This document shows, piece after piece, positions 54,255 to 63,300 of a DNA stretch of 64,000 nt. The notes under the pieces are model-generated. The model was not told the origin of the DNA, did not search any database, and saw only the letters and a program-made list of their open reading frames with translations. The stretch covers positions 1,922,001 to 1,986,000 of the forward strand of contig NZ_KQ031382.1 of the NCBI RefSeq assembly GCF_000384335.2. The letters run 5' to 3'. Position numbers and translations under genes: made by a program. The DNA is from Hyphomicrobium sp. 99. GTDB lineage: Bacteria; Pseudomonadota; Alphaproteobacteria; Rhizobiales; Hyphomicrobiaceae. Within the stretch, counting starts at the first letter, position 1. Every line of letters starts with the position of its first letter.

Positions 54255-54666
54255 GGCGATTTTAGAAGCTTTCTGTTCTTGCCCCGTTGACGCGGGGTGG
54301 GACCCGTTCCTGCCGAAACCCTTGGCAACTGTGCAGTCAAGCCAGAGGTTGAATCAAGGGCGAATCGGACATGCCGGGGTTCAGGAATAGGTAGGCGGAG
54401 ATGGCATCATCAAGGCCGCGGCGCATTTGCTCCCGCGTCGCGAAAAAACGCCGGGAAGGCGGTATTTGGAGCCATTCCTTGTTGCGGCGCGCTGCGGACT
54501 GGACGGGACATAGGGCGCAAGCGTAAAGAGGCATCGCCGGGCCAGATAGCGAACCAGATCGCGAAGGTGCGCCCGGTCGCCTGCTTGGCTCCAAGTGACA
54601 CCTTTGGACCTTCGCGCGAGCCGACACTAACTGCCGTATTGCTGCGGCGCCGAGGGGTATAGATCT
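54255..54666 (+). other. Gap between phaC and the aminotransferase gene (no gene seen)
   Basis: About 412 bases between divergent genes. Open frames on both strands lack any family feature or ribosome-binding site. Both gene promoters must lie here, but I could not identify a -35/-10 pair with confidence, and no palindromic operator was found. Confidence 0.35.
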
Positions 54667-55893
54667 TTGAACGAAGAGTTCCACCGCATTAAGCGCCTGC
54701 CTCCTTACGTCTTTGCGGAAGTGAACCGTTTGAAGGCGACCGCCCGCGCGCGCGGCGCTGACATCGTCGATCTCGGTATGGGCAACCCCGACATGCCGAC
54801 GCCACAGCATATCGTCGACAAGCTCATCGAAACGATCAATAAGCCGCGCACGCATCGCTACTCGGCGTCTAAAGGCATACCCGGGCTGCGCAAGGCTCAG
54901 GCCGCGTACTACGAACGGCGCTTCGGTGTGAAGCTCGACCCCGAAACCGAGATCGTGGCGACGCTCGGGTCGAAGGAAGGTTTCGCCAATATCGCACAGG
55001 CGATCGCCGCGCCCGGCGACGTCGTGCTGGTGCCCAATCCGACCTACCCGATACACACCTTCGGCTTCCTCATCGCCGGGGCGTCCGTGCGCCATCTGCC
55101 AGCGAGCAACGGAGATGATTTCCTCCGCGCCATCGAGCACGCGGTGAAGCATTCGATCCCGAAGCCGCTGGCGGTCGTGATATCGTTCCCGTCCAATCCG
55201 ACGGCGATGGTTGTGGGCCTCGACTTCTACAAAGAAGCCGTAGCGCTCGCGAAGAAGCTCGGCATTATCATTCTGTCCGACATCGCCTACGCCGAACTCT
55301 ACTACGACGACGAACCGCCGCCCTCGATCTTGCAGGTGCCGGGCGCCAAAGACATCACCGTCGAGTTCACGTCGCTGTCGAAAACCTACAACATGCCCGG
55401 CTGGCGTATGGGCTTTGCTGTCGGCAACGAACGCCTGATCGGCGCGCTGGCGCGTGTGAAGTCGTACCTGGACTACGGCGCTTTCACACCGATACAGGTC
55501 GCGGCGACTGCGGCTCTCAACGGACCGCAGGATTGCGTCGACGAAATCCGTGCGATGTACAAGAGCCGCCGCGATGTCCTCGTCGAAAGCTTCGGCAAGG
55601 CCGGTTTCCCCGTTCCGCCGCCGCCCGCAACGATGTTTGCGTGGGCGCCGGTGCCAGAACGCTATCGCGATATGGGCTCGGTCGAGTTTTCGAAAATGCT
55701 CATCGAAAAAGCCGACGTCGCCGTTTCTCCGGGCGTTGGCTTCGGCGAATACGGGGAGGGCTTCATTCGTATCGCTCTCGTTGAAAACGAGCAGCGAATT
55801 CGTCAGGCTGCGCGGTCGATCAAAAAGCTTTTTTCGGAATCAGCTGAGCCTTCGCATCCAGTCTCTAGTCCTAGAAAATCCGCTAGCCGATAA
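54667..55893 (+). CDS. Class I aminotransferase (AlaC/LL-DAP-aminotransferase-like)
   Basis: A PLP enzyme of about 408 residues. The PLP lysine is in LSKTYNMPGWRMGF, with the upstream SFPSNPTAMVV and DIAYAELYYDDEPP cofactor-binding segments. Substrate-side regions resemble glutamate:pyruvate or diaminopimelate transaminases (AlaC or DapL-like); the class is firm, the substrate not. The only fitting start is TTG 54667. hom starts nine bases after its stop, so the two are one unit, consistent with amino-acid biosynthesis. Confidence 0.85.
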   Translation: MNEEFHRIKRLPPYVFAEVNRLKATARARGADIVDLGMGNPDMPTPQHIVDKLIETINKPRTHRYSASKGIPGLRKAQAAYYERRFGVKLDPETEIVATLGSKEGFANIAQAIAAPGDVVLVPNPTYPIHTFGFLIAGASVRHLPASNGDDFLRAIEHAVKHSIPKPLAVVISFPSNPTAMVVGLDFYKEAVALAKKLGIIILSDIAYAELYYDDEPPPSILQVPGAKDITVEFTSLSKTYNMPGWRMGFAVGNERLIGALARVKSYLDYGAFTPIQVAATAALNGPQDCVDEIRAMYKSRRDVLVESFGKAGFPVPPPPATMFAWAPVPERYRDMGSVEFSKMLIEKADVAVSPGVGFGEYGEGFIRIALVENEQRIRQAARSIKKLFSESAEPSHPVSSPRKSASR

Positions 55894-55902
55894 TCATCAC
55901 CC

Positions 55903-57228
55903 ATGGAACCTCTCACACTTGGTATAGCCGGACTAGGCACGGTTGGCGGTGGCCTGCTGGGACTACTTCAGGCCAACGGATCTCACGTCGCCAATATCAT
56001 CGGCCGCGAAATTCGCGTCACGGGAATCTCGGCACGAAATCACGCCAAGGAACGCGGCATCGCCGTGGATGGCGTCAAATGGTTCCACGATCCTGTCGCA
56101 CTCGCGCGCGATCCGTCAAACGCGGTTTTTGTCGAGTTGATCGGCGGTGAAGAAGGCGTCGCGAAGGAAGCGGTCGAAGCCGCTCTTAACGCCCGGAAGC
56201 ACGTCGTCACGGCCAACAAGGCGCTCCTTGCAAAGCATGGCGTCGAACTCGCGCGTCTCGCTGAGAAGAACGGCGTCGCCTTGAACTTCGAGGCGGCAGT
56301 CGCTGGTGGCATTCCGGTCATCAAGACGCTGCGCGAAGCGCTGGGCGCCAACCGCGTCAAGCGCGTTTACGGCATTCTGAATGGCACCTGCAACTATATC
56401 CTGACGCAGATGCAGAATGAAAAGCGCACCTTCGCCGACGTGCTGAAGGAAGCGCAGGCGCTGGGATATGCCGAAGCCGATCCGACGTTCGACATTGGCG
56501 GCTTCGACGCCGCGCACAAGCTCGCGCTTCTGACGAGCCTCGCCTTCGGAACACGCGTTGCCTTCGAGCAAATCCATGTCGAAGGCATCCAGTCGATCAC
56601 GCAGGCGGATATCGAGGCGGCCGACAGTCTGGGCTACCGCATCAAGCTGCTCGGTGTTTCGATGGAGACCGAAAGCGGCATCGAGGCTCGCGTCTCGCCG
56701 GTTCTGATCAACAAGGATTCCGCCATCGCCGAAGTTTCCGGAGTAACGAACGCCGTCGCGATCGATGGCGATTTCTCCGGGAATATTCTGCTCGTCGGTC
56801 CGGGTGCGGGCGCTAAACCGACGGCTTCGGCCGTGGCGGGCGATATCCTCGATATCGCGCGTGGTCTCGTCGTGCCGCCGTTCGTTACGCCCGTCGCACA
56901 GCTGAAGGCCCACAGGCGCGCCAAGCTCGATCAGCATTATGGCTCCTACTACGTCCGGCTGGCGCTGTATGATAAGCCGGGCGCCATGGCGAACATCGCC
57001 AAGGGCATGGGCGACCAGAACATTTCGCTCGAAAGCATCGTGCAACATCGTCCGCAGACACTGCACGCGCCGCGAGTGGGCTCGCGAATTCCGAAGAATG
57101 CAGATCAGCCGGTCATCATCATTACGCATGAGACGACCGAAGAAGCGATGCGCAGGGCGCTCGATACGATCGAGAAAGACGGAAACGTCACTGAACGCCC
57201 CCAGATGATACGAATCGAAGAGCTTTGA
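55903..57228 (+). CDS. hom: Homoserine dehydrogenase
   Basis: The enzyme reduces aspartate semialdehyde to homoserine for threonine and methionine synthesis. The 441-residue protein has the Rossmann motif GLGTVGGGLLGLLQANG at the N-terminus, catalytic-region NGTCNYILTQM and ADPTFDIGGFDAAHKLALL, and an ACT regulatory domain from about residue 350 (YVRLALYDKPGAMANIAKGM), which usually gives threonine feedback inhibition. It lies between the aminotransferase and glpX. Confidence 0.95.
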   Translation: MEPLTLGIAGLGTVGGGLLGLLQANGSHVANIIGREIRVTGISARNHAKERGIAVDGVKWFHDPVALARDPSNAVFVELIGGEEGVAKEAVEAALNARKHVVTANKALLAKHGVELARLAEKNGVALNFEAAVAGGIPVIKTLREALGANRVKRVYGILNGTCNYILTQMQNEKRTFADVLKEAQALGYAEADPTFDIGGFDAAHKLALLTSLAFGTRVAFEQIHVEGIQSITQADIEAADSLGYRIKLLGVSMETESGIEARVSPVLINKDSAIAEVSGVTNAVAIDGDFSGNILLVGPGAGAKPTASAVAGDILDIARGLVVPPFVTPVAQLKAHRRAKLDQHYGSYYVRLALYDKPGAMANIAKGMGDQNISLESIVQHRPQTLHAPRVGSRIPKNADQPVIIITHETTEEAMRRALDTIEKDGNVTERPQMIRIEEL

Positions 57229-57264
57229 TTTTCCCCTTAGGCCCCCGCGTGGAAGGACATCAAT

Positions 57265-58266
57265 ATGAGCAGAGCTGAGCAATCGAACGGCACGCACGGG
57301 CCGGGTCTCGATCGGATTTTGGTGCTCGAGCTCGCACGTGTGACTGAAGCAGCCGCCATCGCCGCCGCGCATCTCCGTGGCCGCGGCAACGAGAAGGCAG
57401 CCGACAAGGCCGCCGTCGATGCGATGCGCCGCGAACTTGGCCGCGTCGAAATCCGGGGCACCGTCGTCATCGGCGAAGGCGAGATGGACGAAGCTCCGAT
57501 GCTTTATATCGGCGAGAAAGTGGGAACGGGTGAGGGCCCCGAAGTCGATATTGCGGTCGATCCACTCGAAGGCACGACCATCTGCGCGAAATCGATGCCG
57601 AACGCGTTGGCTGTACTCGCGATCTCCGAGAAGGGCGGATTGCTCCACGCGCCCGACATGTACATGAACAAGATCGCCGTTGGCCCCGGCTATCCCGAAG
57701 GCGTCGTCGACCTCGATGCCTCACCGGCTGAAAATCTCAGCGCGCTCGCGAAGGCGAAGGGCGTGCCGATCTCCGAGATCATGGCTTGCATTCTCGACCG
57801 TCCGCGCCACGCCGAATTGATCCGCGCCGTGCGCGAGGCCGGTGCGGGCGTGTCGCTCATTCCGGACGGCGACATCGCAGGCGTGATCTGGACGACCGAT
57901 CCCAAGGAAACGGGCATCGACATCTACATGGGCTCGGGCGGCGCGCCGGAAGGCGTGCTCGCAGCCGCCGCCTTGCGCTGCATCGGCGGTCAGATCCAGG
58001 GCCGTCTCATGCCGATGAAGGACGAAGAACGTCTGCGCGCCGAAAAGATGGGCATTTCCGACATCACTCGGAAGTTCAAGCTTGAGGACATGGCATCCGC
58101 TGACGTCGTCTTCTCGGCAACCGGCGTGACCGATGGCTCGCTGCTGAAGGGCGTTCGCATCAGTGGCGATTTCGCCGAGACTGAAACGGTCGTGATGCGC
58201 TCGAAGACGGGCACCGTCCGCCGCATCAAGTCGACGGTCCGCAACGTCGGAACGCGCTTCATATAA
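57265..58266 (+). CDS. glpX: Fructose-1,6-bisphosphatase class II (GlpX)
   Basis: GlpX removes the 1-phosphate of fructose-1,6-bisphosphate in gluconeogenesis. The 333-residue length fits. Metal-site motifs are IGEGEMDEAPMLYIGE, VDPLEGTTICAKS and the C-terminal FSATGVTDGSLLKGVR. This position after hom and before recJ is the common alphaproteobacterial order. Confidence 0.94.
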   Translation: MSRAEQSNGTHGPGLDRILVLELARVTEAAAIAAAHLRGRGNEKAADKAAVDAMRRELGRVEIRGTVVIGEGEMDEAPMLYIGEKVGTGEGPEVDIAVDPLEGTTICAKSMPNALAVLAISEKGGLLHAPDMYMNKIAVGPGYPEGVVDLDASPAENLSALAKAKGVPISEIMACILDRPRHAELIRAVREAGAGVSLIPDGDIAGVIWTTDPKETGIDIYMGSGGAPEGVLAAAALRCIGGQIQGRLMPMKDEERLRAEKMGISDITRKFKLEDMASADVVFSATGVTDGSLLKGVRISGDFAETETVVMRSKTGTVRRIKSTVRNVGTRFI

Positions 58267-58373
58267 GTCGGATCTGGCGAAGGGCTCGTATTGCAGTGGA
58301 TACAACGCGAGCCCCCGCCGCCGGATAGACCGAATCGACCTACAACCTGATTGGATCAAATGCGCACGGCAGT

Positions 58374-58465
58374 CGCACGGCGGCCGGCTCCGCGCAGCGG
58401 AGTCGCCGTGCGCAAAAGACGGCCGCGCACGGCGGCCGGCTCCGCGTAAGCGGAGCAGCCGTGCG
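58374..58465 (+). repeat. Tandem pair of GC-rich palindromic repeats upstream of recJ
   Basis: Two near-identical hairpin units, 58374-58412 and 58426-58465, share CGCACGGCGGCCGGCTCCGC, then a short loop, GCGGAG and CCGTGCG. Each forms a stem of CGCACGG..CTCCGC with GCGGAG..CCGTGCG. They differ by a few loop bases and by compensating positions. They look like REP-type intergenic elements, and could also end the glpX transcript. A partial third copy begins at about 58362. Confidence 0.72.
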
Positions 58466-58486
58466 CAAACAAAAAAGGGTATTCGA

Positions 58487-60316
58487 TTGCGCACGAATCT
58501 CGCGACGATGGAATTGGAGGGCGGCGCGGAGCGTGCCTTTCTCGGCGTTGAAAAAAGCGCGCGCGGTTTCACTTGGCGCGAGCGTCTGCCGCAACATCTA
58601 AGACCGCTCGGAACAGCCATCAGCCAGCGTCACGGATTGCCCGATCTGATGGGCCGTGTGCTCGCCGCTCGCGGCGTTCAGCTCGACGACGTCGCAACCT
58701 TTCTCGATCCGACGCTCAAGGCGCTGATGCCCGACCCGAGTTCGCTCCGCGATATGGAGAAGGCCGCAGCGCGCCTCGCCGACGCTGTGCAAGCAAAGCA
58801 GAATGTCGCGATATTCGGCGACTACGACGTCGACGGCGCGTGCTCATCGGCCCTCATGAAGCGCTTCCTCGAGCATCATGACACGCCCGCGCGCATCTAC
58901 ATTCCAGACCGCATCTTCGAAGGCTATGGCCCGAACGCGGCCGCCATCGAGACGCTCGTCAACGAAGGCGCGAAGCTCATCGTGACGGTGGACTGCGGAA
59001 CGACGAGCCACGAACCGCTCGCGGTCGCGCGGAAGCTTGGCGCCGACGTCGTCATCATCGATCACCATCAGGCGGACGAGCGCCTGCCCGAGGTCCAGGC
59101 GGTCGTCAATCCGAACCGCCAGGACGACATCTCGGGGCAGGGGATGCTGTGCGCTGCCGGCGTCGTGTTCCTCGTGCTCGTCGCAACGGCCCGCGAACTG
59201 CGGCGGCGCGGATTCTATGCCGCCTCTCGCGAACCCGACCTGTTGGCACTGCTCGACCTTGTTGCCCTCGCGACAGTCGCCGACGTCGTTCCGTTGGTCG
59301 GCCTCAATCGCGCCTACGTCAAAAAAGGCCTCGCGGTGATGCGCGCGCGCGAGAACGTCGGCCTGACCGCTTTGGCCGACGCGGCAGGCCTCACCGTGCC
59401 GCCGACGCCCTATCATCTGGGATACATCCTCGGGCCCCGCATCAACGCGGGCGGCCGCATAGGCAACGCGGCTCTCGGCGCGACGCTTCTCTCGACATCC
59501 GACCCAGTCGAAGCCCAACGCATTGCCGAGCTGCTCAATCGCCTCAACAAGGAGCGCAAGGACATCGAGACGCTGGTGCTGGAGGAGGCGCTAGCGCTTG
59601 CCGATCGCCAAGTCTCTGAGGATCCATCACGCGCGCTTCTGATCGTCGCTTCGGACACGTGGCATAAGGGCGTGGTCGGTCTCGTCGCCAGCCGCCTTGT
59701 CGAACGTTTCCGCCGGCCCGCATGTGTGATCGCATGGGAAGCAAACGCGATGGGCACAGGCTCGCTGCGATCCGTCCCCGGCATAGATCTCGGAGCCGCA
59801 ATTCGCGCCGCCGTCACGGCGGGCCTCTTGGCGAAAGGCGGCGGCCACGCCATGGCCGCTGGCTTGACGGTCGGAAGAGACGGTCTCGCAGCGCTCGAGC
59901 AATTCATGCTGGCTCACCTGGGCTCGGCCGCGCAAGGCGTAGGCGACACGGCGCATCTCGACATCGATGCCTCGATCGTTGCCTCCGGCGCGACGCGCGA
60001 GCTGATGGATCTGATCGAGCGAGTCAGCCCGTTTGGTCAGGGCAACTCGGAAGCGCGTTTCGCGTTGCCGGCGCATCGCGTCAAGTTCGGGAAGCTGATT
60101 GGCGAAGCCCACATCCGCGTCATTCTGGAAGGCGGCGACGGCTGCCGCTTAGACGGCGTGGCATTTCGGGCCGCTGGGCAGCCACTGGGCGATCTTTTGA
60201 TGTCTGCGGGCGGAATGCCCCTGCACGTCGCAGGCCATCTGCGGCGCGATACCTGGGGCGGACGAGAGCGCATCGAACTGCAGATTGAGGACGCCGCCGA
60301 CCCGCGCCGCCAGTAA
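58487..60316 (+). CDS. recJ: Single-stranded-DNA-specific exonuclease RecJ
   Basis: RecJ degrades 5' single-stranded DNA ends in repair and mismatch correction. The DHH-family motifs are clear: DYDVDG at residues 112-117, VIIDHHQADERLP and a later DHHA1 domain with GGHAMAAGLTV. The 609-residue length is normal. TTG 58487 has an AAGGG site six bases upstream; ATG 58508 is possible. It follows glpX across a repeat-containing gap. Confidence 0.93.
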   Translation: MRTNLATMELEGGAERAFLGVEKSARGFTWRERLPQHLRPLGTAISQRHGLPDLMGRVLAARGVQLDDVATFLDPTLKALMPDPSSLRDMEKAAARLADAVQAKQNVAIFGDYDVDGACSSALMKRFLEHHDTPARIYIPDRIFEGYGPNAAAIETLVNEGAKLIVTVDCGTTSHEPLAVARKLGADVVIIDHHQADERLPEVQAVVNPNRQDDISGQGMLCAAGVVFLVLVATARELRRRGFYAASREPDLLALLDLVALATVADVVPLVGLNRAYVKKGLAVMRARENVGLTALADAAGLTVPPTPYHLGYILGPRINAGGRIGNAALGATLLSTSDPVEAQRIAELLNRLNKERKDIETLVLEEALALADRQVSEDPSRALLIVASDTWHKGVVGLVASRLVERFRRPACVIAWEANAMGTGSLRSVPGIDLGAAIRAAVTAGLLAKGGGHAMAAGLTVGRDGLAALEQFMLAHLGSAAQGVGDTAHLDIDASIVASGATRELMDLIERVSPFGQGNSEARFALPAHRVKFGKLIGEAHIRVILEGGDGCRLDGVAFRAAGQPLGDLLMSAGGMPLHVAGHLRRDTWGGRERIELQIEDAADPRRQ

Positions 60317-60373
60317 AATTGGCCTGCGGCGTCAGGTGCCTATCCTGTCGCAGGAAATGGGCGCGCACTCGGC

Positions 60374-60402
60374 TTGCCAAACGCGGTGAAAGCCGCTTAT
60401 AG
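60374..60402 (+). promoter_or_regulatory. Candidate promoter of tRNA-Glu
   Basis: TTGCCA (60374-60379) and TTATAG (60397-60402) are separated by 17 bases, and the tRNA starts 25 bases after the -10. Both boxes match the relaxed consensus at 4-5 of 6 positions. Spacing and position fit a tRNA promoter. Confidence 0.5.
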
Positions 60403-60427
60403 GGTGCAGCTCTTGTTACCCACGGCC

Positions 60428-60502
60428 GCTCCCTTCGTCTATCGGTTAGGACGTCAGATTTTCATTCTGAAAAGAGGGGTTCGATTCCCCTAGGGAGCGC
60501 CA
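60428..60502 (+). tRNA. tRNA-Glu (anticodon TTC)
   Basis: The 75-base sequence folds as a tRNA: acceptor GCTCCCT with AGGGAGC, T-loop GGTTCGATTCC, anticodon stem TCAGA/TCTGA around loop TTTTCAT with anticodon TTC at 60461-60463, discriminator G and an encoded CCA. It is in front of an integrase remnant, the classical att site arrangement. Confidence 0.95.
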
Positions 60503-60518
60503 AGCACAACATCTCCCC

Positions 60519-61017
60519 ATGCCGGCTCGTCGACAGCCCGCGAAGCCGCAGAAGCGGCTAGGTTTTTGGTACTTGGTTCGTCGTGTCCCGAAGGAATTCC
60601 GGGATGTGGACAGACGCAATCCTGCGATGATCAGCAACAGGCATTCGGATCACATAGGATCTCCGTGGAATGCGAGCGAGCCACGAGGTTGGAGCAAGAG
60701 TGGAGAGTCCTCAAAACACCTCGAGATTCGGCGGAAGAAGAATCTTCAAAGAGATCCGCGAATGCCGGACACTGAAATTCGAGGAGCTTCTTCGTCCCAT
60801 CGATTACTTCGCTCAAGGTCAGACTCGAAGCGAACGCGAAACCACGTGCGAACGCTGAGGGCGCTACGAGATTGTCGAGAAATCCCAGAAGCGGACTCTT
60901 GGCGGTGCTGAAGGACCCTCGCTCCAGCGGGTCGCAACGACGACCGCTTTCGAGTGGTTTGCGGACCTGACCCGTACGTCTTTCGATATGCCTGCAAAGC
61001 TACAGAAGATGCGTTCT
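60519..61017 (+). pseudogene. Degenerate tyrosine-type site-specific integrase
   Basis: Only fragments of a phage/ICE integrase remain, spread over three frames. 60519-60640 reads a start like LGFWYLVRRVPKEFRDVDRR. Then the frame shifts: TGIRIT, a TAG stop, DLRGMRASHEV. A further shift gives LEQEWRVLKTPRDSAEEESS, then the middle frame returns with RTLKFEELLRPIDYF. The last piece ends in FEWFADLTRTSFDMPAKLQK. The layout matches the N-terminal and SAM-like part of integrases of Rhizobiales; the catalytic domain with the tyrosine is absent. It begins 17 bases behind the tRNA-Glu 3' end. Confidence 0.8.
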
Positions 61018-62331
61018 CTAGAGCTGCGACCGTAGCTCCGTCTTACCGGACCGCATCGTCCGCACCAGCGGCACAGCCCAAACAGCGCTTAAATATATAG
61101 CGGCGGCCGTGAAAACCTCGAGCGGCCGGACCCATGCGGGATGATCATAGAAGCCGCGATCAGCAATGCCGATGACGCCGGCAGTGAGATAGGCGAGCGA
61201 GATCGCTGGAAAGATGGACCAAGATAGAGGATTGGGGCGCAAGCTCGCCCAAGGAACCGCCCACAGAAGGTACCATGGATTGATGACCGGCGCGAAAAGC
61301 AGAAGCGCAATCAGCCAGGTATCCGCGGGGGGGAAAGTTCCCCGTTCCTTAAGCAGCCAACGAAGGACCAGCGCACCACTTAGCCCGCATCCTAACGCGA
61401 GGCCGAGGATACGAGCCGCAGGATCCCCACACGCCTCCTTCAGGACAGCAAAACCGAACGAGTTGAATTCAAACCATTGCGCGAAATATTGCAGCCCTGC
61501 CTGCTCGGTCGCGCCTTTCAGGATAAATGGCGCATAGAGAGCGGCGAGTGCGGCCCCGGCGCCGAGGGAAACCAAGCACCAGCGGCTGCGGACGAAGCTC
61601 GGAGCAATGATGATCGCGAATGGTTTGCAGGCCAACGCCAGACCGAACGCCAAGCCGCTTTTTATCGAACGTCCCTTGCCAAGCAGCGCAAAGCTCGCCA
61701 CCGTTAGAAAAGCACCCACCACGTCCGCGTGCGCGTTGAACGATATCTCGAAAATAACGAGCGGGCAGAGCGCGTATCGCAGTCCGGCGCGATATCCGCC
61801 CAGCCGTGCAACGAGCGCCCAGAGACCCAAATCAAAAACAAGGAACAGCGACTTGAGGGCGGTTAAACTCGCCGGGGCGATCCACGCCGACGCCGCGAAG
61901 ACGTATTGAAGGGACGGCGCGTAAATCGTCGGAATTTCAGGGTTGTTGATTTGGGCCAGGATCGCGCGCCACGCAGGGGTAAGGCTTGCGTCGTCGACAT
62001 ACGAGAGCGGAGGCGTTCCGTAGGGGGTGCCATCAGCCAAGAACCTGAAGCCGTCCCAAAGATATCGCGCCCAATCATCCTCGTAGACAGGGTGGCTCCA
62101 AATCCCGGCAACACGGACCGCGATGGCGCACGCGGTCGCCCATCTCAGAGTAAATGGCGAGAGCTCTTGACCGGCGAAGAAGAGAGCATAGGCAAGCCAC
62201 GCTAGGCCAAGCGACATGACGAACGATAACGCGTGCACGGGAGGCGATTGCGCTAGCCACGCGAGCATCGCAAATGTGGTCAGGATAAGCGTTGAGGCCA
62301 CTGCGCCGCGATAGGTGGCAAAGAGCTTCAT
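61018..62331 (-). CDS. GT-C-like membrane glycosyltransferase
   Basis: The 437-residue protein has about ten membrane helices (FAMLAWLAQSPPVHALSF, then many further). A short extracytoplasmic loop after TM3 contains YEDDWARYLWDGFRFLADGT, a DD motif near the N-terminus typical of polyprenol-phosphate-sugar dependent GT-C enzymes (mannosyl or arabinosyl type). The donor and acceptor are unknown. It is the last gene of a - strand set with the DUF547 and radical SAM genes (gap of 12 bases to DUF547). Confidence 0.75.
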   Translation of the reverse strand: MKLFATYRGAVASTLILTTFAMLAWLAQSPPVHALSFVMSLGLAWLAYALFFAGQELSPFTLRWATACAIAVRVAGIWSHPVYEDDWARYLWDGFRFLADGTPYGTPPLSYVDDASLTPAWRAILAQINNPEIPTIYAPSLQYVFAASAWIAPASLTALKSLFLVFDLGLWALVARLGGYRAGLRYALCPLVIFEISFNAHADVVGAFLTVASFALLGKGRSIKSGLAFGLALACKPFAIIIAPSFVRSRWCLVSLGAGAALAALYAPFILKGATEQAGLQYFAQWFEFNSFGFAVLKEACGDPAARILGLALGCGLSGALVLRWLLKERGTFPPADTWLIALLLFAPVINPWYLLWAVPWASLRPNPLSWSIFPAISLAYLTAGVIGIADRGFYDHPAWVRPLEVFTAAAIYLSAVWAVPLVRTMRSGKTELRSQL

Positions 62332-62343
62332 GCTTTGAGCGGA

Positions 62344-63213
62344 TCAACGATCCACATCATTGAGCTTCCAATTGTAAAAGAAGCCATCGATGCTTTCGAA
62401 GTGGTTCAGCCGTTTTGAAAGCGGCTCGGACGCATAGGCGCGGAGATGCGTTATGACGCCCTTATCGTCACCTCCAAAATCCTCTTTGAACCACTTGTAG
62501 ATCTCCGAAACGCGCAGTGCCTTCTCTGATGCATCGACGCCGTGTGAGTCGTTGATGAACTCGCGCGCGGCTGCATCAAGCTGTGTCTCGAGCTTGGCGC
62601 CCGTGAAGCCTTCCGTCTGCAGGTTCGGGCAGCCGATGGAGGCGCAGTTGAGCGCATAGTGGACGCGCGGATCGTGGAAAACTGGCCTGAGGATGCCATG
62701 CTCGATGTCGTCAAGGCTGAGTTCAACCCCGCGCAGCTTCGTAACCTTTTTCTTCCACGGGCCGCCGGTGAACGTCGCCACCAATCCGCCGCCGAGCGAA
62801 ATATTTTTGATGGACGCGACCGGATAATGATCAAGAACGATGTCGATCGTTTTGGCATTATAAAGATTGGCAAGAAGGGCGAACTGCTCCGGCCGGTCAA
62901 GCGTTGCGGGATCCACGCCCTCCAGCTGAGAGATGTAGTGTTTCAAGCGCTGGCGGTCTTCCGGTAGAACAGACTTATAGTCGAAGCTGGTCGTATTCCC
63001 GCGTCGCTTGACGTATTTGCCGAGGATACCGTCCCAAACGCTGTGATCGACCACAACCTGCGAACCGGTCGCCGCGTTGGCAAAGAGTTCGGCAGGCCCT
63101 TCAGCCCGAGCTTGCTGGCTGACCATAAAAAACGCAATGCACAGCAAGCCCCTGCGCAGGAACGCCGCGAAAAAAGCGCCGGTCCGACGTATGGCCGGTT
63201 TCGTTATAAACAT
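62344..63213 (-). CDS. Secreted DUF547 domain protein
   Basis: A 289-residue protein with an N-terminal signal or anchor helix (RTGAFFAAFLRRGLLCIAFF). The DUF547 domain covers about residues 50-240: YISQLEGVDPATLDRPEQFA, ALLANLYNAKTIDIVLDHYP, then the Cys/His pair in VHYALNCASIGCPNLQTEGF, which resembles a catalytic site. It is 88 bases downstream of the radical SAM gene on the same strand, and 12 bases ahead of the glycosyltransferase gene. Function unknown; the set may build or modify a surface compound. Confidence 0.82.
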   Translation of the reverse strand: MFITKPAIRRTGAFFAAFLRRGLLCIAFFMVSQQARAEGPAELFANAATGSQVVVDHSVWDGILGKYVKRRGNTTSFDYKSVLPEDRQRLKHYISQLEGVDPATLDRPEQFALLANLYNAKTIDIVLDHYPVASIKNISLGGGLVATFTGGPWKKKVTKLRGVELSLDDIEHGILRPVFHDPRVHYALNCASIGCPNLQTEGFTGAKLETQLDAAAREFINDSHGVDASEKALRVSEIYKWFKEDFGGDDKGVITHLRAYASEPLSKRLNHFESIDGFFYNWKLNDVDR

Positions 63214-63300
63214 GAGCCCCCGCCCCCTCTGTTTGAGTCCTTAGCGATTGTTATGAGGCGAACGGTGCTTCCGATCGGTCGCCCGGTCTCGTGAGAGTTA

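Noticed and set aside
53274..54290. 338-codon plus-strand frame antisense to phaC
   Set aside because: Fully antisense to phaC with its catalytic Cys/Asp/His; shadow composition.
56116..57648. 510-codon minus-strand open frame over hom and glpX
   Set aside because: Antisense to two well-conserved metabolic genes; low-complexity shadow sequence.
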